A stretch of DNA of 64,000 nucleotides from DASUPK01 sp963724665. Its GTDB lineage: Bacteria; Actinomycetota; Thermoleophilia; Solirubrobacterales; 70-9. The stretch is from positions 744,001-808,000 of the forward strand of contig CAVRVH010000012.1 of the NCBI GenBank assembly GCA_963724665.1, in the 5' to 3' direction. Position 1 is the first letter of the stretch, and every line of letters begins with the position of its first letter. Position numbers and translations under genes: made by a program. Below, in pieces: positions 50,686-59,778 of the stretch. The notes below the pieces were generated by a model. It worked only from the letters and a program-made list of their open reading frames with translations. It did no database searches and was not told the DNA's origin.

Positions 50686-50904
50686 CCCGTTCTCAACTTC
50701 TTCACAGGCAAGTGACGCATCGCCGCCGAGGCCGGGCTATATTCGCCGACGCTTGAGGGGCGACGCCGAATAGAGCGTCGTCGCCAAGACGATCAAGGGC
50801 AGCTCCTCCGGCGACGTCATCAAAGGCAAAGAGGAAGCACCGCAGGTGAACTGAGTGGGTCGCCGCCGTCAGGCGGTCGGCCGGCTTCTCTGTATAAGCC
50901 CCGC
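50686..50904. other. Intergenic stretch after asd
   Basis: A 219-nt gap. It contains TATATT near 50740, a plausible -10 on the plus strand, and a short frame ending at about 50853 (reading AKTIKGSSSGDVIKGKEEAP) that has no start codon. It may be a small RNA or a remnant. TATAAG at 50893-50898 lies exactly 6 nt before the antiporter ATG. Confidence 0.3.
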
Positions 50905-52092
50905 ATGGACGTCGGCTTCGGCGAGGCGCTTCTGATCAGTGGGGCCCTGTTGGCGGTGGCCGCCGCGCTGTCGGGGCTGATGCACGGCACCGTCCTCTCG
51001 ATCTCCGTCCTGTCGGTCGCCGCCGGGCTGATCCTCGCCGAAACCGGTGCGATCCATATCGACGGCTCGGACTCGGCGGTCGTCCACCTCTTCCTGCTCG
51101 CCCTGATCGTCACCCTGTTCTCGGACGGGCTTCAGGTCGAGCGCGAGCTGCTCGTCGTGCATTGGGGGCCGGTGGTGCGCGCGCTGCTGATCGCGATGCC
51201 GCTGACGCTCGCGCTGCTGGCACTCGCCGCGAAGCTGTTCTTCTCCGATTTCAGCTGGGCGGAAGCGTTCCTTCTCGGCGCGGTCCTCTCGGCGACCGAT
51301 CCGGTTGTGACCTCGGCGGTGGTCACCTCGAAGCGTGTGCCGGCGGCAGTGCGCCACGCGCTCAACCTGGAGTCGGGGCTGAACGACGGATTGGCCCTGC
51401 CGTTTGTCCTCTTCTTCATCATCCTCGCCTCTCCCGGTGGAGACGCCGGAAGCGAGGCTGCGAAGCTGTTCGGCGAGGCTGTCTTCGGCGCATTCGTCGG
51501 TGTCATCCTCGGCAAGGCGGCGGGCATGCTGACCCACCACCTGCCGGGAGGCGGGATCGTCCGGCGATACGAGGGGATCTACGCCCTGGGGGTTGGCCTG
51601 TTGGCCTATGGGATCGCCGATGTCACCGTCGGAAATGGATTGATCGCGGCCTTCGTCTGCGGGATCTCGCTCGGCGTCGCCGAACACGACATCGCCGACG
51701 ACTTCGTGGTCTTCAGCGAGAACGTCAGCTCGATCCTCCAGGTTCTGACCTTCTTCGCCTTCGGCGGGCTGATCGTCGCCACTGGATACCACGGCAGCAT
51801 CCCGTTGCTGATCGCCTTTATCGCCTTCGCTCTCCTGGTCGCGCGCCCCGTCTCGATCACGCTCTCCTTCGTGCGGGTGGACCTGGCAAAGCCATACCGC
51901 GCGTTCATCGCGTGGTTCGGGCCCAAGGGGGTGGCCGGAATCCTGTTCGCCGAGCTGGTCCTGAATTCCGACGTCGGACAGGCCGACGTCATCTTCGAGA
52001 TCGCGGCATACATGATCCTGGCGTCGATCCTGATCCACGGGCTCACCGACACGGTCGGGGCACGCTGGATCGAGCGGCGGATCAGCCGCTGA
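50905..52092 (+). CDS. Na+/H+ (cation/proton) antiporter, CPA1 family
   Basis: A 395-residue membrane protein with about 12-13 helices. Transport residues are seen in LSATDPVVTSAVV (Asp132) and LESGLNDGLALPF (Asn160-Asp161), the ND motif of electroneutral CPA1 antiporters. It exchanges Na+ or K+ for H+ across the cytoplasmic membrane for pH and ion balance. ATG 50905 has a TATAAG box 6 nt upstream. There is no long cytosolic C-terminal domain. Its 3' end overlaps the convergent SHOCT protein gene by 11 nt. Confidence 0.92.
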   Translation: MDVGFGEALLISGALLAVAAALSGLMHGTVLSISVLSVAAGLILAETGAIHIDGSDSAVVHLFLLALIVTLFSDGLQVERELLVVHWGPVVRALLIAMPLTLALLALAAKLFFSDFSWAEAFLLGAVLSATDPVVTSAVVTSKRVPAAVRHALNLESGLNDGLALPFVLFFIILASPGGDAGSEAAKLFGEAVFGAFVGVILGKAAGMLTHHLPGGGIVRRYEGIYALGVGLLAYGIADVTVGNGLIAAFVCGISLGVAEHDIADDFVVFSENVSSILQVLTFFAFGGLIVATGYHGSIPLLIAFIAFALLVARPVSITLSFVRVDLAKPYRAFIAWFGPKGVAGILFAELVLNSDVGQADVIFEIAAYMILASILIHGLTDTVGARWIERRISR

Positions 52093-53428
52093 GGATCTTC
52101 TTCTTCTCCTCGCGGAACTCGGCCGCGGTCAGCACACCCTTCTCCTTCAGCTCGCCGAGCCGCTCGAGGTGGTCGAACTTCGCGTCCTCGGGATGTCGCT
52201 CCTCGTGGGTGAGTCCCCGCATCGCCGCGCCCATCCTGCGACCCGCATCCGTAGTGGCGCGGCTGAACCGCTCCCGCACGGACCGGACCCAGTCTCCGGG
52301 CTGGGCGCCCGGGAACTCGCGGAGGGTCTTCCTGCGCAGAGCCTCGAGGCCGACGCCGGCCAGTGCGATCAGGACGATGGTGAGAACGAGCTGGCGCGTT
52401 CCAGAGGGCGGCCAGACGATCAAGCCGATCAGGGCCCCGGCCCCGAAGACCGACCAGATCAACTCGCGACGGTCGCGGAGCGTGGGTGCGATCGCCCTGC
52501 GGATCCCGACCGCCGATCCTGCCGGCGATGCGAGGAATGCGGCGACAACGAAGAGGACGCCATAGATCACGACCGTCGTGGCGATGCTCTGCAGCAGCGA
52601 GGTGGCGATCCTCCAGACGTGCTCGGCGGGGACGTTTGCTGCCTCCGTCTTTGCCAGCGAATCCACGAACAGCCCCTCCAGCGCCCCGCGCACGCCGAGC
52701 GCAGCCAGGCCGGCCGCGATCAACCCGAGGCCGTAGGCGAGCATGACCATCCAGCGGCGTCCCTTCGCCAGATAGACCGCGAGTCCGAACAGCGCCAGGG
52801 AGGCGAACGTGAAGAACCAGGCCAGACCGACGATGAGCTGCACCACGGTCTGGGCGGTGTCCAGGTCCTTCGCGTCCGCCACCTGGAGCTGGCCGACGTC
52901 CGGCGGCAGCGCGTCGTTGAGCTGCTTCTTCAGTCCGATCCGGTCAGCGAGCTGAAGGACGAGCGGCCGTAGGTCAAGCACGACCTTTCCGTTCTGCGAG
53001 GAGACCACGTCGTTGTTGCCCTTCAGAATCGAGACCAGCTCCTGATGGGCGATCTGGTTCGCATCCCTCCAGGCCTGCTGTGCGCGGGGAGACTGGATCG
53101 CCTGCTTGGCCGCCTGCGTCGCGAACTCGCGGATGCCGGCCGAGGCCGGGGCGGAGAACGGCTTGAGGTCCTTCGGCAGTCGTTGCTTGACCACCGCCGT
53201 CACGTCGACGTTCGCGTAGAGCTCGTCGACGGCGTAGGTAGCGACCGCGTCGGAGATCTCCTTGTCCTGCAGCAGCTTGCCGCTGGTGTTCACCCATTCA
53301 TTCGTGTCGAGGGCCTGGCGGTCGATCCAGCTGGTGAAGATCGCCAGGAAGGCCAGGATCGAGGCGAGGATGACGAGGATGCGGATCTTGACCCGGTGCC
53401 GCATCTCGGCCGGTTCTGTCGAGGCCAT
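52082..53428 (-). CDS. Membrane protein with C-terminal SHOCT domain
   Basis: A 448-residue protein. There is one N-terminal helix (IRILVILASILAFLAIFTSW), a large outer domain (about 35-195), four or five more helices (about 200-360), and a cytosolic tail ending in the SHOCT motif LERLGELKEKGVLTAAEFRE. SHOCT is a short oligomerisation module. Function is unknown. ATG 53428 is used. The gene stands between the antiporter and the sdh operon. Confidence 0.82.
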   Translation of the reverse strand: MASTEPAEMRHRVKIRILVILASILAFLAIFTSWIDRQALDTNEWVNTSGKLLQDKEISDAVATYAVDELYANVDVTAVVKQRLPKDLKPFSAPASAGIREFATQAAKQAIQSPRAQQAWRDANQIAHQELVSILKGNNDVVSSQNGKVVLDLRPLVLQLADRIGLKKQLNDALPPDVGQLQVADAKDLDTAQTVVQLIVGLAWFFTFASLALFGLAVYLAKGRRWMVMLAYGLGLIAAGLAALGVRGALEGLFVDSLAKTEAANVPAEHVWRIATSLLQSIATTVVIYGVLFVVAAFLASPAGSAVGIRRAIAPTLRDRRELIWSVFGAGALIGLIVWPPSGTRQLVLTIVLIALAGVGLEALRRKTLREFPGAQPGDWVRSVRERFSRATTDAGRRMGAAMRGLTHEERHPEDAKFDHLERLGELKEKGVLTAAEFREEKKKILSG

Positions 53429-53470
53429 GCGCCCTGGACCTTACGAGCGGCCCCGGTCGCAGACTCAGAT

Positions 53471-54367
53471 TTACGCCGGGACTGGCTCCAACCGCTCCTC
53501 GACCCACTTGGTCGAGGCGATGTGCTTCTTCATCCCGAGCTCCTTGGGCTGGAAGCCGAGTGCGAGGCCGACGAGCTGGGGGAGATGCAGGACGGCCAGG
53601 CCGAGATCGCGGTTGACGACCTTGGCGGCCTCGGGCTGCTGCATGTCGAGGTTGAGGTGACAGAGGGGACAGGGCGTCACCAGGCAATCCGCGCCGGCGT
53701 CGAGCGCGTCGCCGACGTGGGTGCCCGCCTGCCGCAGCGAGACCTCGCGCGCCATGGTGATGATCGGGAAGCCGCAGCACTTGCGGGCGCCGTCGTACTC
53801 GACTACCTCGCCCCCGAGCGTCTCGATCAGGCGGTCCAGGTAGAGGTCGCGCTCCGGGTGCTCCTCATAGTCGAGGCGGTGCTTCGGCCGCAGGATGTAG
53901 CAGCCGTAGAAGGGGCCGACCTTCAGGCCGCCCAGCGGTCGCTGGATCTGCTCCTTGAGGCGATCCAGCCCGTAGTCCTCGACCAGCACCCAGAGGAAGT
54001 TCTTGTTCGAGAAACCCTCGGGGTCGTATGAGAGCCCTTCCTCTGCGAGCGTCTCGTTGATGTGGGATCGGTATTCGGAGTCGCGCAGCCGCTGCTGGCA
54101 CTCTGACTGGGCGCCCTGGCAGGTGGAGCAGATGTTCATCATCGGTAGCCCGGTCTGCTGGGCGAGGGCGAAGGTCCGCGCGTTGAGCGTGTCGGCGAGC
54201 TCCTGGTTGTGCTCGGCGATCACGCCGGCGCCGCAGCAGTTGGCACGGTCGAGCTCGACCAGCTCGATGCCGAGGCGCTCCGCGACGAGGCCCATCGATC
54301 CGTGCAGCTCGGTGGTGAACCCGCGCGAGACGCAACCAGGCCAGTAGGCCATCTTCAGATCGGCCAT
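53471..54367 (-). CDS. CoB–CoM heterodisulfide reductase B-like subunit of succinate dehydrogenase (SdhE type)
   Basis: A 298-residue protein with two CCG domains. The first has YWPGC, NCCGAG and ICSTC; the second has YGCYI, KCCGFP and CPLC. Such modules bind a noncubane [4Fe-4S] cluster and are related to HdrB. In SdhABE-type complexes this subunit helps hold the enzyme at the membrane and pass electrons to quinone. The ATG overlaps the sdhB stop (TGATG). No SdhC/D membrane subunits are encoded next to it. It is the last gene of the sdhA-B-E operon. Confidence 0.9.
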   Translation of the reverse strand: MADLKMAYWPGCVSRGFTTELHGSMGLVAERLGIELVELDRANCCGAGVIAEHNQELADTLNARTFALAQQTGLPMMNICSTCQGAQSECQQRLRDSEYRSHINETLAEEGLSYDPEGFSNKNFLWVLVEDYGLDRLKEQIQRPLGGLKVGPFYGCYILRPKHRLDYEEHPERDLYLDRLIETLGGEVVEYDGARKCCGFPIITMAREVSLRQAGTHVGDALDAGADCLVTPCPLCHLNLDMQQPEAAKVVNRDLGLAVLHLPQLVGLALGFQPKELGMKKHIASTKWVEERLEPVPA

Positions 54368-55560
54368 CAGGTTTCCCCTCTCTCGTCGGGCTCGGGCTCG
54401 ACCTGAGTCTCGGGCACGGCATCGTCCGCCGGGACGTTCTCATCCTCGTCGGCTTCCTCGCCGCGGATGTAAAGGTTGAGCTCGATGCCGTGCTCCTCAG
54501 TGTGGGCGTAGATCCGCTTGACATGGTTCTGCGCATCGCCGGGAAGCTTGGGGTGGACGCCCGGGATCAGCTTGGGAATCGAGCGCATCTTGCCGGTCCT
54601 GATGCCGCGGATCGCCGTCGGGATGGACTCGAGAAGGCCCTTGATCGCGCCGTGCTTGGGCATCAGCTTGCCCTTGATCCCCGGCGCGAACGAATCCTGG
54701 AGCAGCTGTGCCTCGTCGAGGGTCCCCTTCTTCTCGATGATCTTGGTGAAGGTGACCTCGTGGTTATGGCCGTGGTTCTGGTCGACGATCCCCTCGTTGC
54801 CGGCGGCCCGGCGCAGGCGCATGATCTGATCCATCGGCGCCACGCCCTTCGGGCAGGCGTCTATGCACGAGAAGCAGTGGGTGCAGTCGTAGATCCCGTG
54901 CGGGTCCTGGGAGAGATCGTGGAGGCGCTCCTTGGTCTCGGCATCTCGCGGGTCGCCGACGAAGCGGTAGGCCTTGGCGAGCGCGGCGGGCCCGATGAAG
55001 TCGGGGTCGGCCTCCATTGAGAGGCAGGCGGAGACACAGGCGCCGCACTGGATGCACGCCATCGACTGGGTGATGTCGATCATCGACTCCGGCGGGACGA
55101 TGTACTCGCGCTCCGGCGGATCGCCCTCGGGGAGAAGCCACGGTGTGACCCGGCGGATCTTGGTCCAGTGGGTGGACTCCATGTCGGTGACCAGGTCCTT
55201 GATCACCGGCATGTTTCCCATCGGCTCGACCACGATCGGCGCTGGCCCCGGAGGCGAAGCCGAGGAGCCGGCCTTGTCGTGGTGCCCGCCGTTGTTCCGG
55301 TTGGCGAATTCCGAGGCCTCGCCGATCATGGTCTTGCAGGCGAGGCCGGACTGCCCGTTGATCTTCATCCCGCAGGAGCCGCAGATTGCGGCGCGGCAGG
55401 AGCAGCGGACGGCGAGTGAGCCGTCGTCGCGGTCCTTCGCCTGCAGGAGGCCATCGAGGACGGACAGCGTGGGGTCGAGCTCGACGTCGAAGGTCTCCCA
55501 GTAGGGGCCCTCGGCGTCCTCGGGCTGGAAGCGCCTCACCTTGAGAGTGAACTCAGCCAT
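54367..55560 (-). CDS. sdhB: Succinate dehydrogenase/fumarate reductase iron-sulfur subunit
   Basis: A 397-residue protein, longer than usual (about 240-330). The N-domain has the plant-type [2Fe-2S] site (VRCSCRAAICGSCGMKING, then LACKT). The C-domain has two Cys clusters, ACIQCGACVSACLS and DCTHCFSCIDACPKG. It carries electrons from the flavoprotein to quinone. The C-terminal 70 residues are acidic and not part of the core. A Gly/His/Pro-rich insertion (NNGGHHDKAGSSASPPGPAP) follows the first cluster. It lies between sdhA (20-nt gap) and the HdrB-like subunit. Confidence 0.93.
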   Translation of the reverse strand: MAEFTLKVRRFQPEDAEGPYWETFDVELDPTLSVLDGLLQAKDRDDGSLAVRCSCRAAICGSCGMKINGQSGLACKTMIGEASEFANRNNGGHHDKAGSSASPPGPAPIVVEPMGNMPVIKDLVTDMESTHWTKIRRVTPWLLPEGDPPEREYIVPPESMIDITQSMACIQCGACVSACLSMEADPDFIGPAALAKAYRFVGDPRDAETKERLHDLSQDPHGIYDCTHCFSCIDACPKGVAPMDQIMRLRRAAGNEGIVDQNHGHNHEVTFTKIIEKKGTLDEAQLLQDSFAPGIKGKLMPKHGAIKGLLESIPTAIRGIRTGKMRSIPKLIPGVHPKLPGDAQNHVKRIYAHTEEHGIELNLYIRGEEADEDENVPADDAVPETQVEPEPDERGET

Positions 55561-55580
55561 CTCTTTTAGACCCTACCCAT

Positions 55581-57269
55581 CTAGTAGGTCCGCTCCTGCG
55601 GCTCCCATTCGGTGATGGTCACCTCGGAGTAGCTGATCTCGGGTCCCTCGTCGGTGCGGGCCAGGTCGATGTGCTTGAGCCACTCCCCGTCGTTTCGCTC
55701 TGGGAAGTCGGTTCGGAACTGCGCGCCGCGGCTCTCGGTGCGGTGGATCGCCGCCACGCAGGTGCACTCGGCGCAGTCGAGCATGTACTCGAGCTCGATC
55801 GCGCCGAGCACGTCCTGGTTGAAAACCTTGCCCTTGTCATCGACGTACGCGGCCTTCGCCTCCTCCTTGAGGCGCTTGATGATCTCGAGGGCGGTGTTGA
55901 GCCCCTCGGCATCCCGGAAGACGGCGACGTACTTGTCCATCGTCTCGCCCATCTCCTTGCGGATCTCCGAGACCCGGCGACCCGAGCCCTTCTCTCGGCC
56001 GAGAATCGCGGCGACCCGGGCCTCGTCGGCGTCCTGGGCGGCGTGGGGAGCATGCACGGCCTCGCGGCCCTTGGCGCGCTCGGCGGCGTCCACGCCGGAG
56101 CGGCGGCCGAAGATCAGGGTGTCGAGCAGCGAGTTGGCCCCGAGGCGGTTGCCGCCGTGGACCGAGACGCAGGCGACCTCGCCCGCGGCATAGAGGCCGG
56201 GGACATTGGTGCGTCCCTCGGTGTCGGTCTTGACGCCGCCCATCGTGTAGTGGTTGCCCGGCTTGATGTGGATCGGCTCCTTGGTGATGTCGACCCCCGC
56301 GAAGTCGCGGCCGACCAGGACGATCTCGCGAAGCGCCTCGTGGATGCGCTTGCGCGGCACGACCGTGATGTCGAGCGCGACGGTCCCGTCGGGAAAGCCG
56401 CGACCCTCCTGGATCTCCGTCTGCTCGGCTCGCGAGACGACGTCGCGGGAGGCCAGCTCCATCTTGTTCGGCGCGTACTTCTCCATGAAGCGCTCGCCAT
56501 TGGCGTTGAGCAGGTGCGCGCCCTCGCCGCGCGCTCCCTCGGTGATCAGAAAGCCCTTGCCGGCCAGCGTGGTCGGGTGGTACTGGACCATCTCCATGTC
56601 CATGAGCTTCGCCCCCACCTGGTACGCCTGGGCGATGCCATCGCCGGTACAGATCAGCGCGTTCGTGGTCGGGTGCCAGACCTGCCCGTTCCCGCCGGTT
56701 GCCAGGACCACCGCCTTGGCGCCGAAGTGCTCCATCGAGCCGTCCTTGACGTTCCGGCAGATCGCCCCGACGCAGTTGCCAGCATCATCCGTGGCGAGAC
56801 TTGTCGTGAAGTACTCCTCGTAGCGGGCGACGTCTTCGGAGAACTTCATGAGCTGCTCGTAGAGGACGTGCATGATGGCCTGGCCGGTGATGTCGGCGAC
56901 GTAGTAGGTCCGGGCCGCGGAGGCGCCGCCGAAGGCGCGGGTGCCCAGCTTGCCCTCCTCGTTGCGGTGGAAGGTGACCCCGAGATGCTCGAGGTGGAGC
57001 AGCTCCTCAGGCGCCGCCTTGCACATGATCTCGACCGCGTCCTGGTCGGCGAGGTAGTCGGAGCCCTTGATCGTGTCGAAGGCGTGCGACTCCCAGCTGT
57101 CGTCCTCCTGGAGCGCGGCATTGATCCCGCCCTGCGCGGCATTGGAGTGAGAGCGGACGGGGTGGACCTTGCTGATGATCCCCACGGAAACGCCCTGCTC
57201 CGCAGCGGCAAGCGCGGCCCGCTGTCCCGCGAGGCCCGCCCCAATCACCAAGACGTCATGGTCTGGCAC
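55581..57269 (-). CDS. sdhA: Succinate dehydrogenase/fumarate reductase flavoprotein subunit
   Basis: A 562-residue flavoprotein that oxidises succinate to fumarate (or the reverse). The FAD motif is VLVIGAGLAGQRAALAAAEQ, the covalent-FAD histidine is in VRSHSNAAQGGINAAL, and the active site has VQYHPTTLAGKGFLITEGAR, GEGAHLLN and GGNRLGANSLLD. GTG 57269 is the start; a TAGGAT box lies 7 nt upstream, so the operon mRNA is probably leaderless. It is the first gene of sdhA-B-E. Confidence 0.95.
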   Translation of the reverse strand: MPDHDVLVIGAGLAGQRAALAAAEQGVSVGIISKVHPVRSHSNAAQGGINAALQEDDSWESHAFDTIKGSDYLADQDAVEIMCKAAPEELLHLEHLGVTFHRNEEGKLGTRAFGGASAARTYYVADITGQAIMHVLYEQLMKFSEDVARYEEYFTTSLATDDAGNCVGAICRNVKDGSMEHFGAKAVVLATGGNGQVWHPTTNALICTGDGIAQAYQVGAKLMDMEMVQYHPTTLAGKGFLITEGARGEGAHLLNANGERFMEKYAPNKMELASRDVVSRAEQTEIQEGRGFPDGTVALDITVVPRKRIHEALREIVLVGRDFAGVDITKEPIHIKPGNHYTMGGVKTDTEGRTNVPGLYAAGEVACVSVHGGNRLGANSLLDTLIFGRRSGVDAAERAKGREAVHAPHAAQDADEARVAAILGREKGSGRRVSEIRKEMGETMDKYVAVFRDAEGLNTALEIIKRLKEEAKAAYVDDKGKVFNQDVLGAIELEYMLDCAECTCVAAIHRTESRGAQFRTDFPERNDGEWLKHIDLARTDEGPEISYSEVTITEWEPQERTY

Positions 57270-57276
57270 GACATCG

Positions 57277-57282
57277 ATCCTA
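57277..57282 (-). promoter_or_regulatory. -10 box TAGGAT of the sdh operon
   Basis: On the minus strand TAGGAT is followed by 7 nt and GTG 57269, the sdhA start. Confidence 0.45.
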
Positions 57283-57317
57283 TAAAGACGGCTAGGGGTG
57301 GAGCGGCCTGGTGGCCG

Positions 57318-58508
57318 CTAGAGAGACGTGTCGGCGCTGCCCGGCGCGATCGGACGCAACGCCTTGCCGATCGCGTCGATCGTCAGGACGCCGCGGATGT
57401 GGCCCTCGGCGTCGGTGGCGATCAGGGCGCCGAGGCGGCGGAGCGCCTCGTTCCCGAGGACGGACTCGAGCGGCTCGTCCTCTCCGATGGTCAACGATCC
57501 GCTGTCTCGCGCCAGCACGTCGCTGACCACCGACGAGGATCGTTCGACGGCCGGGACGTTGTCAGCGGCACCGCGGTCCACCAGTCCGATGAAGTGCCGG
57601 CCGGCATCGACGACCGGGAACCAGGGCGAGCGATAGCGCAGGAAGTACTCGTCGAGCGCCTGCTCGATCGAGGCGCCCTCGGGGATCGCCACCGGGTCAC
57701 GCTCCATCACGTCGGCCACGGAGATGCCCTCGATCCGGCTGGTCACCTCGGTCTGGGCGAGAGCCGCCTTGGCCGCCCCGCGCAGGATGAATCCGATGAA
57801 GGCGAGCCAGATGCCGCCGAACAGGTCGCCGCGAAGGGCCACGAAGTAGCCGAGCCCGCCGATGATCAGGAGGAGGCCGAACCACTCTCCGAGCGTGGCG
57901 GCGAAGCGCGTACCGGAGTTCCTGCTGCCGGTTCGCTTCCAGGCGATAGCGCGGGCGATCCTGCCGCCGTCGAGGGGAAAGGCGGGGACCAGGTTGAACG
58001 CCAGCACGAACAGGTTGATGCTGCCGAGCCAGCTGACCATGGCGGCGATCCCTGAGGTCCGCGTATCCGCCTGAGTGAGCGCCGCGTGGCGGAACTCGTC
58101 GCCCCCCGCGAGCAGCACCCCCGCCACTGCGCAGGCCGCGACGATCACGGCCGTGACGAGCGGGCCGGCAATCGCGATCTTGAACTCGGTTCCCGGTGTG
58201 TCCGAGTCCTTCTCGAGGCGGGCGAAGCCGCCGAACATCCACAGTGTGATTCCCGAGACGCCGATCCCGTGGCGGCGAGCGACGAAGGCGTGCCCGAGCT
58301 CGTGGAGCAGGATCGACGCGAAGAAGAGGAAGGCGCTCCCCACGGCGAGCAGGTAGGGGGCGGACGACCCCTGTGGCTCGTTGAGGACGTCCTTGTAGAA
58401 GCCCGAGAGCCAGAAGATGATCAGGAAGAGGACAACGAACCACGAGTAGTCCACCGCGATTCGGATGCCTCGAATGCGAAACAGCGTGACGCCGCCGCCT
58501 CCGGTCAT
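57318..58508 (-). CDS. Site-2 protease family M50 metalloprotease with CBS domains
   Basis: A 396-residue intramembrane protease. The zinc motif is LLHELGHAF (His69, Glu70, His73) in a membrane helix and NLVPAFPLDGGRIARA provides the third ligand Asp. Two CBS domains (about 265-385, DVMERDPVAIPEG and DVLARDSGSLTIGEDEPL) form the cytosolic regulatory part and may sense nucleotides. This group (Rv2625c/SpoIVFB-like) cuts membrane-bound anti-sigma factors or similar proteins. ATG 58508 with a TAGCAT box 7 nt upstream. It is divergent from the M28 peptidase gene. Confidence 0.92.
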   Translation of the reverse strand: MTGGGGVTLFRIRGIRIAVDYSWFVVLFLIIFWLSGFYKDVLNEPQGSSAPYLLAVGSAFLFFASILLHELGHAFVARRHGIGVSGITLWMFGGFARLEKDSDTPGTEFKIAIAGPLVTAVIVAACAVAGVLLAGGDEFRHAALTQADTRTSGIAAMVSWLGSINLFVLAFNLVPAFPLDGGRIARAIAWKRTGSRNSGTRFAATLGEWFGLLLIIGGLGYFVALRGDLFGGIWLAFIGFILRGAAKAALAQTEVTSRIEGISVADVMERDPVAIPEGASIEQALDEYFLRYRSPWFPVVDAGRHFIGLVDRGAADNVPAVERSSSVVSDVLARDSGSLTIGEDEPLESVLGNEALRRLGALIATDAEGHIRGVLTIDAIGKALRPIAPGSADTSL

Positions 58509-58515
58509 GGAACTG

Positions 58516-58539
58516 ATGCTAGACCCCGATGGGTAGCTT
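58516..58539. promoter_or_regulatory. Divergent -10 boxes between the M50 and M28 protease genes
   Basis: On the minus strand TAGCAT (58521-58516) lies 7 nt before ATG 58508. On the plus strand TAGCTT (58534-58539) lies 6 nt before ATG 58546. Both give leaderless starts. Confidence 0.45.
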
Positions 58540-58545
58540 TCCGGA

Positions 58546-59778
58546 ATGGCCACGGAAGCCCCAGCCGAGCCCTCGGCCCCACCGGACGAAGGTTGGATGC
58601 GTGGGCGGCTCGAGGAGCTCTGCTCAAATGAGCGCGGTTCCGCCTCGGAGGGCGAGCGGCGCGCAGCGGAGTGGCTCGCCGGCGAGCTTCGCGATGCGGG
58701 CGCCGGCGACGTGCGTGTCGAGGAGGAGGCCGGGGCGAATGGCACCTTCTGGTGGCCGATCGGCCTGCTGGCGGGCGCCGGAGCGATCGCCGGGCTCGCC
58801 GCCCGGCGGGGCGGCCGTGCGACCCGTGCGCTTGCGGCGCTCACGGGAGCCGCGGCGTCGGCGCTCATCGCCGACGAGCTGCCTCCCGGGCGCAGGCGAT
58901 TCCGCCGCATGCTGCCCAATCGAAGCGCCCACCACGTGCTCGCCGAGATAGGCCCGACCGACGCCGAGCGAACGATCGTGGTGATGGCGCATCACGACGC
59001 CGCGCACACGGCCTTCTTCTTCAACCCTGCGATCACCGAGGCCGTCGGAGAGAACGCGCCCTGGGTCTTCGAGGACAACGACACCAGCCCGCCGCTGATG
59101 TGGCCGACCGTCGCCGGCCCGGCGGTGGTCGCCGCCGGCGCAGTGCTCGGCAGCAGGAAGCTGACCGGGCTGGGGACCTTGCTCTCCGCAGGCAGCGCGG
59201 CGTTCATGGCCCACATCGGGGCGGGCGAGGTGGTGCCGGGGGCGAACGACAACGGCACCGGATGCATCGCACAGCTCGCAATCGCCCGCGCGTTCGCCGA
59301 GCGGCCCCCCGAGAACACCCGGATCCTCTTCCTCTCCACCTCTGAGGAGGCGCTCTGCGAGGGCATGGGCCTCTTCCTGGAGCGGCACGCCGCCGAGCTG
59401 CCCACAGACCGGACCTTCTTCCTCTGCCTTGACACGGTCGGCTCGCCCAATCTCCTGGTCCTGCGCGGGGAGGGGATGCTGAAGCTGCGCGAGTACCCCG
59501 CCGCCTCTCGGGAGCTGCTGGACTCCACCGCGGACGAGCTCGGCATCGAGATGCCCTTCCGCGACCTCCGCTTGCGAAACGCGACCGACGGCATCTTCCC
59601 GCTGGCGGCGGGCTACCAGTGCGTCTCGGTCGCCTCCTGCAACCACTGGAAGAACCCCTCCAACTACCACTGGAAGACGGACACGCCGGACAGGGTCGAC
59701 TACGGGACCGTCGCCGAAGCGGTTCGCCTCGCTGAGGCCGTGATCCGCAAGCTGGATGCGCGCTGGCTCACCGCATGA
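58546..59778 (+). CDS. M28 family zinc aminopeptidase-like protein with membrane segments
   Basis: A 410-residue protein. An N-terminal lid-like segment (GSASEGERRAAEWLAGELRD) is followed by two hydrophobic stretches (about 68-105), and then the peptidase domain: VMAHHDAAH (His-x-Asp), GANDNGTGC (bridging Asp), LSTSEEALCEGMG (catalytic Glu) and LCLDTVGSPN. The C-terminal His is in NHWKNPSNYHWKTD. The metal ligands of the dinuclear site therefore appear present. It would trim N-terminal residues of peptides, or act as a glutaminyl-cyclase-like enzyme. It is coupled to the next gene by ATGA. Confidence 0.85.
   Translation: MATEAPAEPSAPPDEGWMRGRLEELCSNERGSASEGERRAAEWLAGELRDAGAGDVRVEEEAGANGTFWWPIGLLAGAGAIAGLAARRGGRATRALAALTGAAASALIADELPPGRRRFRRMLPNRSAHHVLAEIGPTDAERTIVVMAHHDAAHTAFFFNPAITEAVGENAPWVFEDNDTSPPLMWPTVAGPAVVAAGAVLGSRKLTGLGTLLSAGSAAFMAHIGAGEVVPGANDNGTGCIAQLAIARAFAERPPENTRILFLSTSEEALCEGMGLFLERHAAELPTDRTFFLCLDTVGSPNLLVLRGEGMLKLREYPAASRELLDSTADELGIEMPFRDLRLRNATDGIFPLAAGYQCVSVASCNHWKNPSNYHWKTDTPDRVDYGTVAEAVRLAEAVIRKLDARWLTA

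Noticed and set aside
50760..50853. Short protein ending ...GDVIKGKEEAPQVN after asd
   Set aside because: No ATG, GTG or TTG in frame after the upstream stop; may be a remnant.
55671..58055. A 794-codon plus-strand frame over sdhA and the M50 protease
   Set aside because: It is antisense to two well-supported genes and its translation is low-complexity Arg/Asp/Val/Gly with no motif.
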